This document shows, in pieces, positions 19,808 through 28,352 of a stretch of 64,000 bases of DNA. The DNA comes from Clostridia bacterium (GTDB lineage: Bacteria; Bacillota; Clostridia; Oscillospirales; Acutalibacteraceae): the NCBI GenBank assembly GCA_017626295.1, contig JAGAJB010000038.1, forward strand, positions 1-64,000. The letters are read 5' to 3'. Made by a program: the position numbers and the translations under genes. A model generated the notes under the pieces. The model searched no databases and had not been told where the DNA came from. It was given only the letters and a program-made list of their open reading frames with translations. Each line of letters starts with the position of its first letter. Positions within the stretch are counted from its first letter, which is position 1.

Positions 19808-20506
19808 TTATTCCGGTCTGGTATAAGGTATATCCGTTATTTTAAGTCTGTAATTACCTGAGCGTAATTCACGCAATAAATCTTCGTTGGTTTCAATAGG
19901 TGTTTTAAAATAAATACCGCCTATACCCATATCTTCAGGTTCGTGGAAATCGGAGCCTGATGTAACTATGTTTTTATTGTGGAATTTTGCCCATTCTGTT
20001 GCCATTTCGTTTGATGAATGGTGCCGGGGGTTGCCGTTGAATACTTCATAACCATCAAGTATTTGCCAGTTTTCAACTTTCATACCGCGTCTGAAAGGGT
20101 GGGCTTGAATCATCAGAAGACCGTTTTCGTGAGCGATTTCGGAAAATTCCTTGGGCTTCATTGCCATAAGGTCGCCGTGTGACCTTAAAAATTCTTCCGT
20201 AACACCGTAAACAAGGTAATCGTTAGGGTGGTTATAAAAGTTTATTTCCATACCCAAAAGCACGTTGAATTTACCTTCAGCCGCCTTTTTTACCGTGTTG
20301 AAACCTGTAAGGAAGTGGTCTACTTTTTCGTCCCAAGGGATGTTTTCAAGTTTAGGTACTCTGAACGTGGAACGGTTCATATGGTCGGTTAAAACAAGAC
20401 CTGCATAGCCTTTGTCGGTGTAACATTCAACCAGTTTTTCTGCAAAAGCACCGGCACAAGTGCTGACCTCTTTAACGTGTGCGTGCATTTCGTATAAATA
20501 TTCCAT
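19808..20506 (-). CDS. PHP domain metal-dependent phosphoesterase
   Basis: A 232-residue single PHP domain. The metal-binding residues are visible: HAH at about 8-10, DHMN near 41-44, H in IQAHPFRRG and the closing SGSDFHEPED. Family members hydrolyse phosphomonoesters or phosphodiesters of nucleotides or histidinol phosphate; the substrate here cannot be read from sequence. AAGAGA lies about 9 nt upstream of ATG 20506. It stands alone. Confidence 0.85.
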   Translation of the reverse strand: MEYLYEMHAHVKEVSTCAGAFAEKLVECYTDKGYAGLVLTDHMNRSTFRVPKLENIPWDEKVDHFLTGFNTVKKAAEGKFNVLLGMEINFYNHPNDYLVYGVTEEFLRSHGDLMAMKPKEFSEIAHENGLLMIQAHPFRRGMKVENWQILDGYEVFNGNPRHHSSNEMATEWAKFHNKNIVTSGSDFHEPEDMGIGGIYFKTPIETNEDLLRELRSGNYRLKITDIPYTRPE

Positions 20507-20614
20507 TAAAATTATCTCTTTTCTTTTTAGAGTTACAAGAATTATAATCCCTTTTTGTAATATTGTCTACCTGTGAAATTTAAAAAATACGGTTTTTATA
20601 TATTTAATTTAGTA

Positions 20615-20642
20615 TTGCAAATATTAATAAAAATGATACAAT
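20615..20642 (+). promoter_or_regulatory. Promoter of the Gfo/Idh/MocA gene
   Basis: TTGCAA (20615-20620) and TACAAT (20637-20642) are 16 bp apart; GGAGGAAG before ATG 20675 is a strong ribosome site. Confidence 0.5.
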
Positions 20643-20674
20643 GATAGCATAAGAAAATTTTTGGAGGAAGTATT

Positions 20675-21745
20675 ATGCGTACTTTAAAAGCAGCCGTTAT
20701 CGGTGTGGGTGGTATTTCACAGGAACACATTAACGGATATATCAAAAACCCGAATGTTGAACTTTATGCTTTTTGTGATATAAACGAGGCACAACTAAAA
20801 AAAATGGCGGAGCGTTACGGAATCCCTGCGGAGCGCTGTTTTACAGATAAGGATGAAATGCTTAAAGCACTTCCCGAAATAGATATTGTAAGTGTAACAA
20901 CCTGGAATTCTGCCCACGCAGAGTGTACCATTGCTGCCCTTAATGCAGGTAAAGACGTTATTTGCGAAAAGCCTATGGCTATGAATACCGCTGAGGCGGA
21001 AGCAATGCTTGAAGCAGCAAAGAGAAATAGCAAACTTCTTCAGATAGGTTTCGTTCGCCGTTACGGTAACGATGCCGACGTTATGCGCGATTTTATTGAC
21101 GCAGGCAAATTCGGTGATATTTACTATGCTAAGGCAACATATCTCCGCCGTAACGGTAACCCGGGCGGTTGGTTTGGCGATAAATCACGTTCGGGCGGCG
21201 GTCCTCTTATAGATTTAGGCGTTCACGTTATTGACCTTTCCCGTTACCTTTGCGGTAATCCGAAGCCTGTTTCTGTTTACGGTGCAACTTTCCAAAAACT
21301 CTTTAACCGTCCCAATATCAAAGACGGAAAAGGTTATTCATCTGTTTCTGCAGGTAAAAATGATATTTGCGATGTAGAGGACTTTGCAACTGCACTTATA
21401 CGTTTTGAGAACGGTCTTGTGCTTTCTGTTGAGGCAAGTTTTTCCCTTAATATTAAAAAAGATGAGGGCAATATTCAGTTCTTCGGCACAAAAGGCGGTG
21501 CAAAACTTGACCCGCAGGTTGAGATATTCTCGGAAGAAAACGGCTACCTTGTAGACCTTAGTTTCAATAAAGATACAAGCCTTAGTTTCGACGGACTTTT
21601 CTGTCGCGAAATGAATCATTTTGTTGACTGCGTAATGAACGGTACACCCTGTCGCGCACCTGCTGAGGACGGCGTTGAACTTATGAAGATTCTTGATGCG
21701 ATTTATGAATCCGCAAGAACAGGTCACGAAGTGGTTATTGCTTAA
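20675..21745 (+). CDS. Gfo/Idh/MocA family oxidoreductase
   Basis: A 356-residue NAD(P)-dependent sugar or inositol dehydrogenase-like enzyme. The Rossmann motif GVGGISQEHI is at residues 10-19, the conserved ECEKPMAMN-type motif is seen as DVICEKPMAM near 93-102, and the C-terminal alpha/beta domain carries GGGPLIDLGVHVIDL near 171-185, whose His is usually catalytic. The substrate is unknown. Its TAA overlaps by one base with the ATG of the following membrane protein, so the two are translated together. Confidence 0.9.
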   Translation: MRTLKAAVIGVGGISQEHINGYIKNPNVELYAFCDINEAQLKKMAERYGIPAERCFTDKDEMLKALPEIDIVSVTTWNSAHAECTIAALNAGKDVICEKPMAMNTAEAEAMLEAAKRNSKLLQIGFVRRYGNDADVMRDFIDAGKFGDIYYAKATYLRRNGNPGGWFGDKSRSGGGPLIDLGVHVIDLSRYLCGNPKPVSVYGATFQKLFNRPNIKDGKGYSSVSAGKNDICDVEDFATALIRFENGLVLSVEASFSLNIKKDEGNIQFFGTKGGAKLDPQVEIFSEENGYLVDLSFNKDTSLSFDGLFCREMNHFVDCVMNGTPCRAPAEDGVELMKILDAIYESARTGHEVVIA

Positions 21746-22278
21746 TGAAAAAGGCTAAAATAACCGCTGTTTGCGGTATGATGGCGGCACTTTCGGTTGT
21801 GCTTATGTTTATTACAACTTTCGTGCCTGTGTTAGTGTACGTTTTGCCCATTGTAACAGGTCTTATAGTTTTCTTTATTTCCGAGTTGGCTGATAAAAAA
21901 TGGGCGGTGGGTGTTTTCTTTTCAACGGCATTTCTGTCGCTGGTTTTATTGACGGATAAAGAAGCGGCGTTAACGTACACCTTGTTTTTCGGTTACTATC
22001 CGCTTTTAAAAGAAACTATTGAGAAGTTGCCCAAAGTTTTATCGTGGTTAATTAAATTTTTAATGTTTAATATTGCAGCGGTGAGTATAGGATTTTTGGG
22101 TGTTTGGCTTTTAGGCGTGTCGGGGGAGGAGTATAACGAATTCGGTGAGTTTACAGTTCCCATATTGTTGGCACTTGCAAACGTTACGTTTATTCTTTAC
22201 GATGTGGCACTTTCCAAAAACGGCAACTTGTTAAAACTTCTTGCTCTAAAAGTTCAGAAAAGCATAAATAAAAGGTAA
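21745..22278 (+). CDS. Small polytopic membrane protein
   Basis: A 177-residue protein with about five hydrophobic helices (residues about 8-28, 32-50, 55-68, 107-128 and 140-155) and a basic C-terminus. I do not recognise the family with confidence; size and helix pattern recall ECF transporter S components, which bind a vitamin or metal, but no diagnostic motif is seen. It overlaps the preceding oxidoreductase by one base and is closed by a terminator, so it belongs to that operon. Confidence 0.6.
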   Translation: MKKAKITAVCGMMAALSVVLMFITTFVPVLVYVLPIVTGLIVFFISELADKKWAVGVFFSTAFLSLVLLTDKEAALTYTLFFGYYPLLKETIEKLPKVLSWLIKFLMFNIAAVSIGFLGVWLLGVSGEEYNEFGEFTVPILLALANVTFILYDVALSKNGNLLKLLALKVQKSINKR

Positions 22279-22289
22279 TATTTTTATTG

Positions 22290-22334
22290 CAACAAACTGT
22301 GACGGTCTTTTTCGTTTCAGTTTGTTGTTTTTTT
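22290..22334 (+). terminator. Hairpin terminator
   Basis: CAACAAACTG (22290-22299) pairs with CAGTTTGTTG (22318-22327) and is followed by seven T. Confidence 0.8.
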
Positions 22335-22367
22335 AACGGAAAACGGTGAATTATAATTCATTCGCTA

Positions 22368-22397
22368 TTGACAAATAACGGCAAAAAAATGTATAAT
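22368..22397 (+). promoter_or_regulatory. Strong sigma-A promoter of the SDR cassette
   Basis: Consensus TTGACA (22368-22373) and TATAAT (22392-22397) with an 18-bp spacer, about 40 nt ahead of the first SDR gene. Confidence 0.8.
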
Positions 22398-22436
22398 CAA
22401 TATGTATAAATTTTTGAAAAATCGGGGGTATTTTTT

Positions 22437-23954
22437 ATGCAGAAAAAGACCGTTGCTCTTACAGGTTCTTCCGGTACAATGGGCTGGGCAGGCTTTAAAG
22501 AGCTTTATGCAAAAAAGAACGAATTCAACATCGTTCTTCTCAACAGAGACAGCAAGAAAAACCGCGAAAAATTCGCACCTTATATGGATGATCCTTCAAT
22601 AAGATTTGTATGGGGCGACCTTACAAATTACGAAGACGTTCTTGAAATGGTAACAGGTGCAGATTACGTGCTTCATGTTGGCGGTATGGTTTCTCCCGCA
22701 GCCGACTATTATCCCGTAAAAACACAGAAAACAAACGTTGCCGCTGCACAGAATATTGTTAACGCAATTAAGGCACAGCCCGACCCTGATGCAGTTAAAG
22801 TAGTTTACATAGGTACTGTTGCCGAAACAGGTGACCGTAATCCTCCCATTCATTGGGCAAGAACAGGCGACCCCATCAAAATCAGCGTTTATGACCACTA
22901 TGCCATCAGTAAAGTTAAGGCTGAGGCTGTTTTTGCTGAGTCAGGTCTTAAACATTGGGTATCACTTCGTCAGTCAGGTATACTCTATCCCGAAATTCTT
23001 AAAAATATGGAACCCATTATGTATCACGTTCCTATCAACGGCGTTCTTGAATGGGCAACTGTTGAGGATTCCGGCAGACTTCTTGCTAACGTCTGCGGTG
23101 ACGATATTCCCGAAGAATTCTGGAGAAGATTCTATAACATCGGTTCCGGTGAAGAATACAGAATTACAAACTTTGAGTTTGAAGAACTTCTTCTCGGTAC
23201 ATTAGGTCTCGGTTCACCTAAGAAACTTTTCGATCCCCACTGGTTTACAACTCAGAACTTCCACGGTCAGTGGTACTATGACGGTGACGAACTTGAAAAA
23301 TACTGCCACTTCAGAGCAAACGTTCCGATTAAGGAATATTTCAAGAGTATGATGGATAAGGTAGAATTCTTCTACAAATTGGCATTCCTTGCAAAACCCT
23401 TTGCAGCTCTTGTTAAACCCTTTATGAAGAAAATTGCCGACACACCCGAATACGGTACATTATGGTGGGCAGCAAACAACGTTGACGTAAGAATGACATC
23501 TTACTACGGCAATATGGAAAACTATAAGAAACTTCCCAGAAAATGGAAAGATTTCGATATTAAAATTCCCTCCAAGAAAACAACGTCCGATGATGTTATA
23601 GTTCTCGACCACGGTTATGACGAAACTAAAGATTTCAACTCACTTACTCTTGAGGACCTTCAGAAAGCAGCCGCTTTCAGAGGCGGTGAGTGCCTTGCAA
23701 CAGAAATTGTTGATATGTATACACCTGTTAAATGGAAGAGTGCAAGAGGCAACGAGTTTGAAATGAGCCCCAACCTTGTTCTTCGCGGCGGCCATTGGTG
23801 TCCTGAGGAACTTCCTTGGCCCTGGGATTATGATACAGAAGCAAAGATTAACCCCTTCTTTGCACAGGTTTGGTATCCGCTTCACGATAAAGAGCAGAAT
23901 TATTTCTACGGTCCCGAAATTTTTGATAACTTTAAGGAGAAGGTTACAGAATGA
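22437..23954 (+). CDS. NAD-dependent epimerase/dehydratase (extended SDR) with a C-terminal extension
   Basis: A 505-residue protein. The Rossmann motif GSSGTMG is at residues 10-16 and the active-site YAISK near 154-158. The SDR core ends around residue 330; a further 170 residues follow. Within them, 412-458 (FRGGECLATE ... GGHWCPEE) match the pattern of zinc-ribbon/treble-clef domains, but the expected metal ligands are changed (C419, S435, N439, C455, E458). It is the first gene of a three-SDR cassette, overlapping the next by 4 bp. CGGGGG precedes ATG 22437. Codon choice is uniform and biased, suggesting high expression. Substrate unknown. Confidence 0.8.
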   Translation: MQKKTVALTGSSGTMGWAGFKELYAKKNEFNIVLLNRDSKKNREKFAPYMDDPSIRFVWGDLTNYEDVLEMVTGADYVLHVGGMVSPAADYYPVKTQKTNVAAAQNIVNAIKAQPDPDAVKVVYIGTVAETGDRNPPIHWARTGDPIKISVYDHYAISKVKAEAVFAESGLKHWVSLRQSGILYPEILKNMEPIMYHVPINGVLEWATVEDSGRLLANVCGDDIPEEFWRRFYNIGSGEEYRITNFEFEELLLGTLGLGSPKKLFDPHWFTTQNFHGQWYYDGDELEKYCHFRANVPIKEYFKSMMDKVEFFYKLAFLAKPFAALVKPFMKKIADTPEYGTLWWAANNVDVRMTSYYGNMENYKKLPRKWKDFDIKIPSKKTTSDDVIVLDHGYDETKDFNSLTLEDLQKAAAFRGGECLATEIVDMYTPVKWKSARGNEFEMSPNLVLRGGHWCPEELPWPWDYDTEAKINPFFAQVWYPLHDKEQNYFYGPEIFDNFKEKVTE

Positions 23955-24970
23955 AAGTATTTATGATTGGCGGTACAGGTCTTTTAGGCTGTGAAGCCGC
24001 ACGTATATTCATCGAAAGAGGTCACGAAGTAACAAGTGTTGCGCTTCCGCCTCTTCCCGAAGGTGCTCCCATCCCCGAAGAAATGAAACTCGAATTCTGC
24101 AATATCTACGAGAAAACAGATGATGAAATCCGCGAACTTCTCAAAGGTCACGATTGCTTCGTTTTCGCAGCAGGTATTGACGAGCGTGTTGAATTCCCTG
24201 CACCTGTTTATGATGCTTATTACAAATATAATATCCAACCCCTTGAGAGAATTCTTCCTCTCTGTAAAGAAGTTGGTGTTAAGAGCGCAGTTATCCTCGG
24301 TTCTTACTTTGCATACCTTGCAAAAGAACGTCCCGATATGAAACTTACTGAGAAACATCCCTACATCAGAAGCAGAATTGACCAGGAAAATGTTGCATTC
24401 TCCTTTGCTGATGAAAACTTCGACGTAGCAGTTCTCGAACTTCCTTACATCTTCGGCACACAGCCCGGCAGAAAGCCTGTTTGGGTTATCCTTATTGAAC
24501 AGATTAAGAGAATGGATAAACTTCCCTTCACAATGTATCCCGGCGGCGGTACAGCAATGCTTACAGTTCGCCAGGTCGGTGAAGTAATCGTAGGTGCAGC
24601 CGAAAAATCAAAAGGCGCAAAGGCTTGGCCCATCAGTATGTATAACCTTACATGGAAAGAGTTCCTTAAAATCGTTTATGCCGCAAGAGGTATGGGCGAA
24701 AACCGTAAGATTATCAGCGTTGCTCCTTGGATGATGCGTATGGGTCTCGGCGGTGTTAAGAAAGAATACGCTGCAAAGGGTATTGAAAGCGGTATTGATG
24801 TTGACGGACTTGCAGATATTATGGACGTTAACCTCTTTATTCCCGACCGTTTCTCAAAAGAACTCGGTGCAACCGATGACGACATTAAAGCGGCTATTTA
24901 TGATTCTATCAAAGTTTCACAGGCTGTTTATGACGGAACAGTTGAACTTTTGGGTATGAAGGGAGAATAA
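23951..24970 (+). CDS. NAD-dependent epimerase/dehydratase (extended SDR)
   Basis: A 339-residue SDR-like protein with GGTGLLG at residues 7-13 for nucleotide binding. The usual YxxxK is not intact; the equivalent appears as YIRSR near residue 138, so catalysis may be altered or use Arg. The C-terminal part (ATMLTV-like segment GGGTAMLTVRQVGEV near 197-211) is normal for extended SDRs. It overlaps the upstream SDR gene by 4 bp (ATGA) and is 6 bp from the next. Product and partner are unknown. Confidence 0.75.
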   Translation: MKVFMIGGTGLLGCEAARIFIERGHEVTSVALPPLPEGAPIPEEMKLEFCNIYEKTDDEIRELLKGHDCFVFAAGIDERVEFPAPVYDAYYKYNIQPLERILPLCKEVGVKSAVILGSYFAYLAKERPDMKLTEKHPYIRSRIDQENVAFSFADENFDVAVLELPYIFGTQPGRKPVWVILIEQIKRMDKLPFTMYPGGGTAMLTVRQVGEVIVGAAEKSKGAKAWPISMYNLTWKEFLKIVYAARGMGENRKIISVAPWMMRMGLGGVKKEYAAKGIESGIDVDGLADIMDVNLFIPDRFSKELGATDDDIKAAIYDSIKVSQAVYDGTVELLGMKGE

Positions 24971-24976
24971 CCTGAA

Positions 24977-25969
24977 ATGAGCGAAAAAATCAGCTTGGTA
25001 ACAGGTGCTACGGGTCATATCGGCTATGCACTTTTGAAAGAACTTGTTGATAACGGTGAAAAAGTCCGTATCCTCATAAGAAAAGACAGTAAACAGTTTG
25101 ACGGTATCGACTGCGAAAAGGTTTACGGTGACGTTACTGACCTTGATTCACTTCTTAAGGCATTTGAGGGTGTAGACGTTGTTTACCACCTTGCAGGTAT
25201 TATAGATATTAACGCCGACCAGGAAGATATGATCTGGAATGTTAATGTTGGCGGTACAAAGAATGTTGTTAAGGCTTGTCAGGAAAAGGGTGTAAGACGC
25301 CTTGTTTATGCATCTTCCGTTGATGCTTTCAAACCCCTTCCCGATAATCAGGTTATGCGCGAGGTTGACTCCTTTAACCCCGATGAACTTGACGGTACAT
25401 ACGCTAAAACCAAAGCAACTGCAACCCAGTTCGTTCTCGACGAAGTCAAGGCAGGAAAAATTGATGCTGTTGTAACACACCCTGGCGCTTGCATCGGACC
25501 TTACGATTTCAAGGTTTCCAACGTAGGCGAAATGGTAAGAATGTTTGTTAACGGCATTTTCCCCGTAACACTTTCTTTCGGTGCGTACAACTTCGTTGAC
25601 ATTCGTGACGTTGCCCACGGTATGTATATGGCGGCAAAACAGGGTGGCAAAGGTGAGTGCTACATCCTTTGCGGTGAGCAGATTTCCGTTGACGGCTTCA
25701 TTAAGGCTACTGCAAAAGCCTGCGGTAAGAAAGCACCCAAAATTCCGCTTTCTTACGGCTTTGCAAAGGCAGTTGCCCCCGCAGCAGAAGTTTACTACAA
25801 AGTTGCTAAGAAAACACCTTTGTTTACAAGATACTCTATCCGTAAACTCGTTTCTAACTGCAATTTCTCAATAGAAAAAGCAAGAAAAGAACTTGATTAC
25901 AACCCCATGAGCGTTGAACAGTCCGTAACCGATATGGTTAAATGGATCCGCGAATACGAATGTAAATAA
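24977..25969 (+). CDS. NAD-dependent epimerase/dehydratase (extended SDR, dihydroflavonol reductase/3-beta-HSD-like)
   Basis: A 330-residue extended SDR with GATGHIG at residues 10-16, DVVYHLAG near 69-76, the SSVDAF serine region and YAKTK near 137-141 as catalytic Tyr/Lys. The pattern is closest to dihydroflavonol-4-reductase and 3-beta-hydroxysteroid dehydrogenase-like enzymes, which act on small ring alcohols or ketones; the actual substrate cannot be read. It is the last gene of the cassette and is followed by a terminator. Confidence 0.82.
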   Translation: MSEKISLVTGATGHIGYALLKELVDNGEKVRILIRKDSKQFDGIDCEKVYGDVTDLDSLLKAFEGVDVVYHLAGIIDINADQEDMIWNVNVGGTKNVVKACQEKGVRRLVYASSVDAFKPLPDNQVMREVDSFNPDELDGTYAKTKATATQFVLDEVKAGKIDAVVTHPGACIGPYDFKVSNVGEMVRMFVNGIFPVTLSFGAYNFVDIRDVAHGMYMAAKQGGKGECYILCGEQISVDGFIKATAKACGKKAPKIPLSYGFAKAVAPAAEVYYKVAKKTPLFTRYSIRKLVSNCNFSIEKARKELDYNPMSVEQSVTDMVKWIREYECK

Positions 25970-25973
25970 TTTT

Positions 25974-26005
25974 AAAAATCGTCTGCGAGAGCAGGCGGTT
26001 TTTTA
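25974..26005 (+). terminator. Terminator of the SDR cassette
   Basis: CGTCTGC (25980-25986) pairs with GCAGGCG (25991-25997, one wobble) with a GAGA loop, flanked by AAAAAT and TTTTTT. Confidence 0.8.
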
Positions 26006-26006
26006 G

Positions 26007-26036
26007 TCATAATATAACCCTACCCACTCATATACT
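26007..26036 (+). promoter_or_regulatory. Putative sigma-E promoter of spoIIID
   Basis: CATATACT at 26029-26036 matches the sigma-E -10 consensus CATAYAMT exactly, and TCATAAT at 26007-26013 matches 6 of 7 positions of the -35 KMATATT, with a 15-bp spacer. In Bacillus spoIIID is transcribed by sigma-E in the mother cell, which fits. Confidence 0.65.
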
Positions 26037-26068
26037 TGTATAGAACTCATTCAGGAGGAAATACAGAT

Positions 26069-26335
26069 ATGAATTATGACTATGAACAACGCGCAGAATC
26101 CTTAGGTCGCTACATAATAGAAAGCAAATCAACCGTAAGAGCAACCGCCAAAAAATTCGGTATTTCAAAATCGACTGTACACAGTGACGTAACCAAAAGG
26201 CTCAGAAAAATAAACCCCGAACTTTTTTCAGAAGTTCGTAAAGTGCTTGATGTTAATAAAGAGGAGCGTCATATCCGCGGTGGAATTGCCACCCGCGAAA
26301 AATACAAACGCGAGGCAATAAGTGCCAAAAGATAA
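26069..26335 (+). CDS. spoIIID: Stage III sporulation transcriptional regulator SpoIIID
   Basis: An 88-residue DNA-binding protein of the mother-cell sporulation cascade. The helix-turn-helix ATAKKFGISKSTVHSDVTKR is at about residues 27-46, followed by the basic C-terminal tail RHIRGGIATREKYK typical of SpoIIID. The frame is open upstream to 26036, but CAGGAGG before ATG 26069 and family length fix the start. It represses and activates sigma-E regulon genes in known species. Confidence 0.95.
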   Translation: MNYDYEQRAESLGRYIIESKSTVRATAKKFGISKSTVHSDVTKRLRKINPELFSEVRKVLDVNKEERHIRGGIATREKYKREAISAKR

Positions 26336-26342
26336 CATTCCG

Positions 26343-26371
26343 TTGACAAATTCGTCCGAAAAAGGTATAGT
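26343..26371 (+). promoter_or_regulatory. Sigma-A promoter of the lipoprotein gene
   Basis: TTGACA (26343-26348) and TATAGT (26366-26371) are separated by 17 bp. Confidence 0.75.
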
Positions 26372-26408
26372 GATAATATAAAGTTTTTTTAATATCGGAG
26401 ATGTTAAT

Positions 26409-27152
26409 ATGAAAAAATATATATCATTACTTTTATCTTTAATATTCGTTCTTTCTCTTGGTGCTTGTACCGGTTCGTCTGAGGAAGATGACGGCAAAGC
26501 CCTGGAAACTGCCGATTCATATATTGATATGCAAAATAACAGCGGTTCTATTGACCTTACGGAAGATGTTGCTAAAACACTTCTCGGTGTTTACGGTTCT
26601 GAAAAGTTAGGTCTTCAAAAAGATATAAGCGAATACACCCTTAAATTAAGCGCCGCTAAATATAATGATGCTGACGGTTGTAAGGTAGAAGCATTTCCCG
26701 AAAAATCCGAAACACCTGAGGGTACGTTTATGATTGTGGGCAGTACTTGCTATGTTTACGACAAAACTCAAATGAAGTATATTCCTCTTTCAAATACCGC
26801 ACCAAAAGACAATACTTCAACAACCGCACCCGCCGAAACTTCAGGCACTACTGCACTTAATATCCCTGATGACCCCGAAATAACATTCCAATATCATAAA
26901 GAAAACAACTATCTTATGAGACAGCGTTTTTCTCAGTACGATATTGCAAAATTGGGTCTTTCAAAAGCGGTCAGCGAGTATGTGTTTATAGTAAACGGCA
27001 ACAGCGGTTACGCCATTGACGGTACAAAGATTTATTATGTTGATGTACACGAGAAGAACGGTGAAAGCATCGGTGTAAGACTTGGTTTCTCGGAAGATGC
27101 TGAATATACTTACGATTCCGAAATTGGTATTTACTCAAAAATTGAAAAATAA
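26409..27152 (+). CDS. Lipoprotein of unknown function
   Basis: A 247-residue exported protein. The signal peptide ends in the lipobox LGAC (Cys 20), so it should be lipid-anchored outside the membrane. Two similar halves (about 25-125 and 155-247), each with a segment of the type YDxxKLGLxKxxSEYxxxxN, are joined by a Thr/Ala/Pro-rich linker, hinting at an internal duplication. No catalytic motif is seen. It has its own promoter and terminator and is monocistronic. Confidence 0.75.
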   Translation: MKKYISLLLSLIFVLSLGACTGSSEEDDGKALETADSYIDMQNNSGSIDLTEDVAKTLLGVYGSEKLGLQKDISEYTLKLSAAKYNDADGCKVEAFPEKSETPEGTFMIVGSTCYVYDKTQMKYIPLSNTAPKDNTSTTAPAETSGTTALNIPDDPEITFQYHKENNYLMRQRFSQYDIAKLGLSKAVSEYVFIVNGNSGYAIDGTKIYYVDVHEKNGESIGVRLGFSEDAEYTYDSEIGIYSKIEK

Positions 27153-27154
27153 TT

Positions 27155-27195
27155 AAAATCGCCGAGAAATGTTTTAGATTTCTCGGCAATTTTTT
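27155..27195. terminator. Bidirectional terminator
   Basis: GCCGAGAAAT (27161-27170) pairs with ATTTCTCGGC (27178-27187), flanked by AAAAT and ATTTTTT. It overlaps the stop of the convergent WYL gene. Confidence 0.85.
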
Positions 27196-28195
27196 ATTCA
27201 TAATTCTTCAGAATCTCTTCTGCTTTTTGTTTTACAGCGTATATTAAATCGTTGGGCATTCTTACTTTAACCCTGCCGCCAAACTGAACTACCCACGCCG
27301 CAAGACCGTCGCTGACGGCTGCGTTAGTTCTTAAAATAAAATGTTCGTCATCCAGTTTCTGAATACGGACTTTTTCACCGAAACGGTCAAGCATAGGCTC
27401 TAAAAGGTCGTTATTGCAAGCAAGTTCAATGGGCTTAGGTTCACCGCTATACATATTGAAAAGTTTAGATGCATAGTCGGCGGAATCGAAATGCGTTCTG
27501 TAATCCGAAACTTCCGAAAACGGTCTTGCAGGGGAGTCGGTAAGTTCGTATTTTTTTATTTTTTCAACCCTTAAATGCATCAGATTATCATATTTTTCGT
27601 TATTACACACAAGGTAATAATGGTCATCGGACCATATCAGCGCGTAGGGACTTATCGTGTAAGTTTTATCTTCGCTTGATGTTTTGAATTCTTCGGTAAT
27701 TTTTCTTCGGGTGTATGTAACCGTGACTTTTACGCCTTTTGTAATTGCTTCGTTAAGGTTGTGTATAGCATAATAAATGCTTTCATTTTTCGTTTTCGGG
27801 CGGTTATCAACATAAACTTGCGAGTGAAGAATTTTTGCCTGTTTTTCACTTGCGAAACTCTCGATTTTTTCTACAAGTTCATTGGTCTTATTCTGCGAGA
27901 TAAAGTTTGCCGCCTGCACCGCATCGGATAAAAGGCGGATTTCTGCAAGTTGGAATTTTCTTTCACCCAAAAAGTAACCGCCACCGTTACGAGTACCTGT
28001 GTGGATAATATCGTAACCGTATTCCCTTAAAACGTCAATATCCTTATAAATGGATTTTCTTTCTGCGGGAATGTCAAGTTTTGCCAGTTCATCGCAAATC
28101 TGCGTAGCAGATATATAATTGTTTTCATCAGTTTTCTTTTCAAATATTTCTGCAAGATAAAGGAGTTTGAGTTTAGAGTTTTTAACGCCTGCCAT
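27194..28195 (-). CDS. WYL domain transcriptional regulator
   Basis: A 333-residue regulator. Residues about 8-70 form a winged helix-turn-helix (ISATQICDELAKLDIPAERKS); the WYL domain (about 140-225) contains ISPYALIWSDDHYYLVC, where the family's WYL reads as WSDDHYYL, and a C-terminal WCX domain follows. WYL proteins sense a ligand, possibly nucleic acid or nucleotide. AAGGTGAG precedes ATG 28195. No obvious target lies beside it. Confidence 0.88.
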   Translation of the reverse strand: MAGVKNSKLKLLYLAEIFEKKTDENNYISATQICDELAKLDIPAERKSIYKDIDVLREYGYDIIHTGTRNGGGYFLGERKFQLAEIRLLSDAVQAANFISQNKTNELVEKIESFASEKQAKILHSQVYVDNRPKTKNESIYYAIHNLNEAITKGVKVTVTYTRRKITEEFKTSSEDKTYTISPYALIWSDDHYYLVCNNEKYDNLMHLRVEKIKKYELTDSPARPFSEVSDYRTHFDSADYASKLFNMYSGEPKPIELACNNDLLEPMLDRFGEKVRIQKLDDEHFILRTNAAVSDGLAAWVVQFGGRVKVRMPNDLIYAVKQKAEEILKNYE

Positions 28196-28288
28196 AATAA
28201 TCTCACCTTAGTTCCATTTATTGTACTATAAAACTATTCTACAATAAAACATCAGTTTTGTAAATAACCCTAATATGTGTTTTTTATA

Positions 28289-28317
28289 TTTACAAAAATG
28301 TGATGTGGGTGTATAAT
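28289..28317 (+). promoter_or_regulatory. Promoter of the mreB-like/polA/rimI/tsaD operon
   Basis: TTTACA (28289-28294) and TATAAT (28312-28317) with a 17-bp spacer. Confidence 0.7.
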
Positions 28318-28352
28318 TAAATGATAAAAAGTTATGAATGTGTGGTGTAACG

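Noticed and set aside
22402-22602. Open frame starting upstream of the first SDR gene
   Set aside because: It is in another frame, overlaps the SDR start and lacks a ribosome site.
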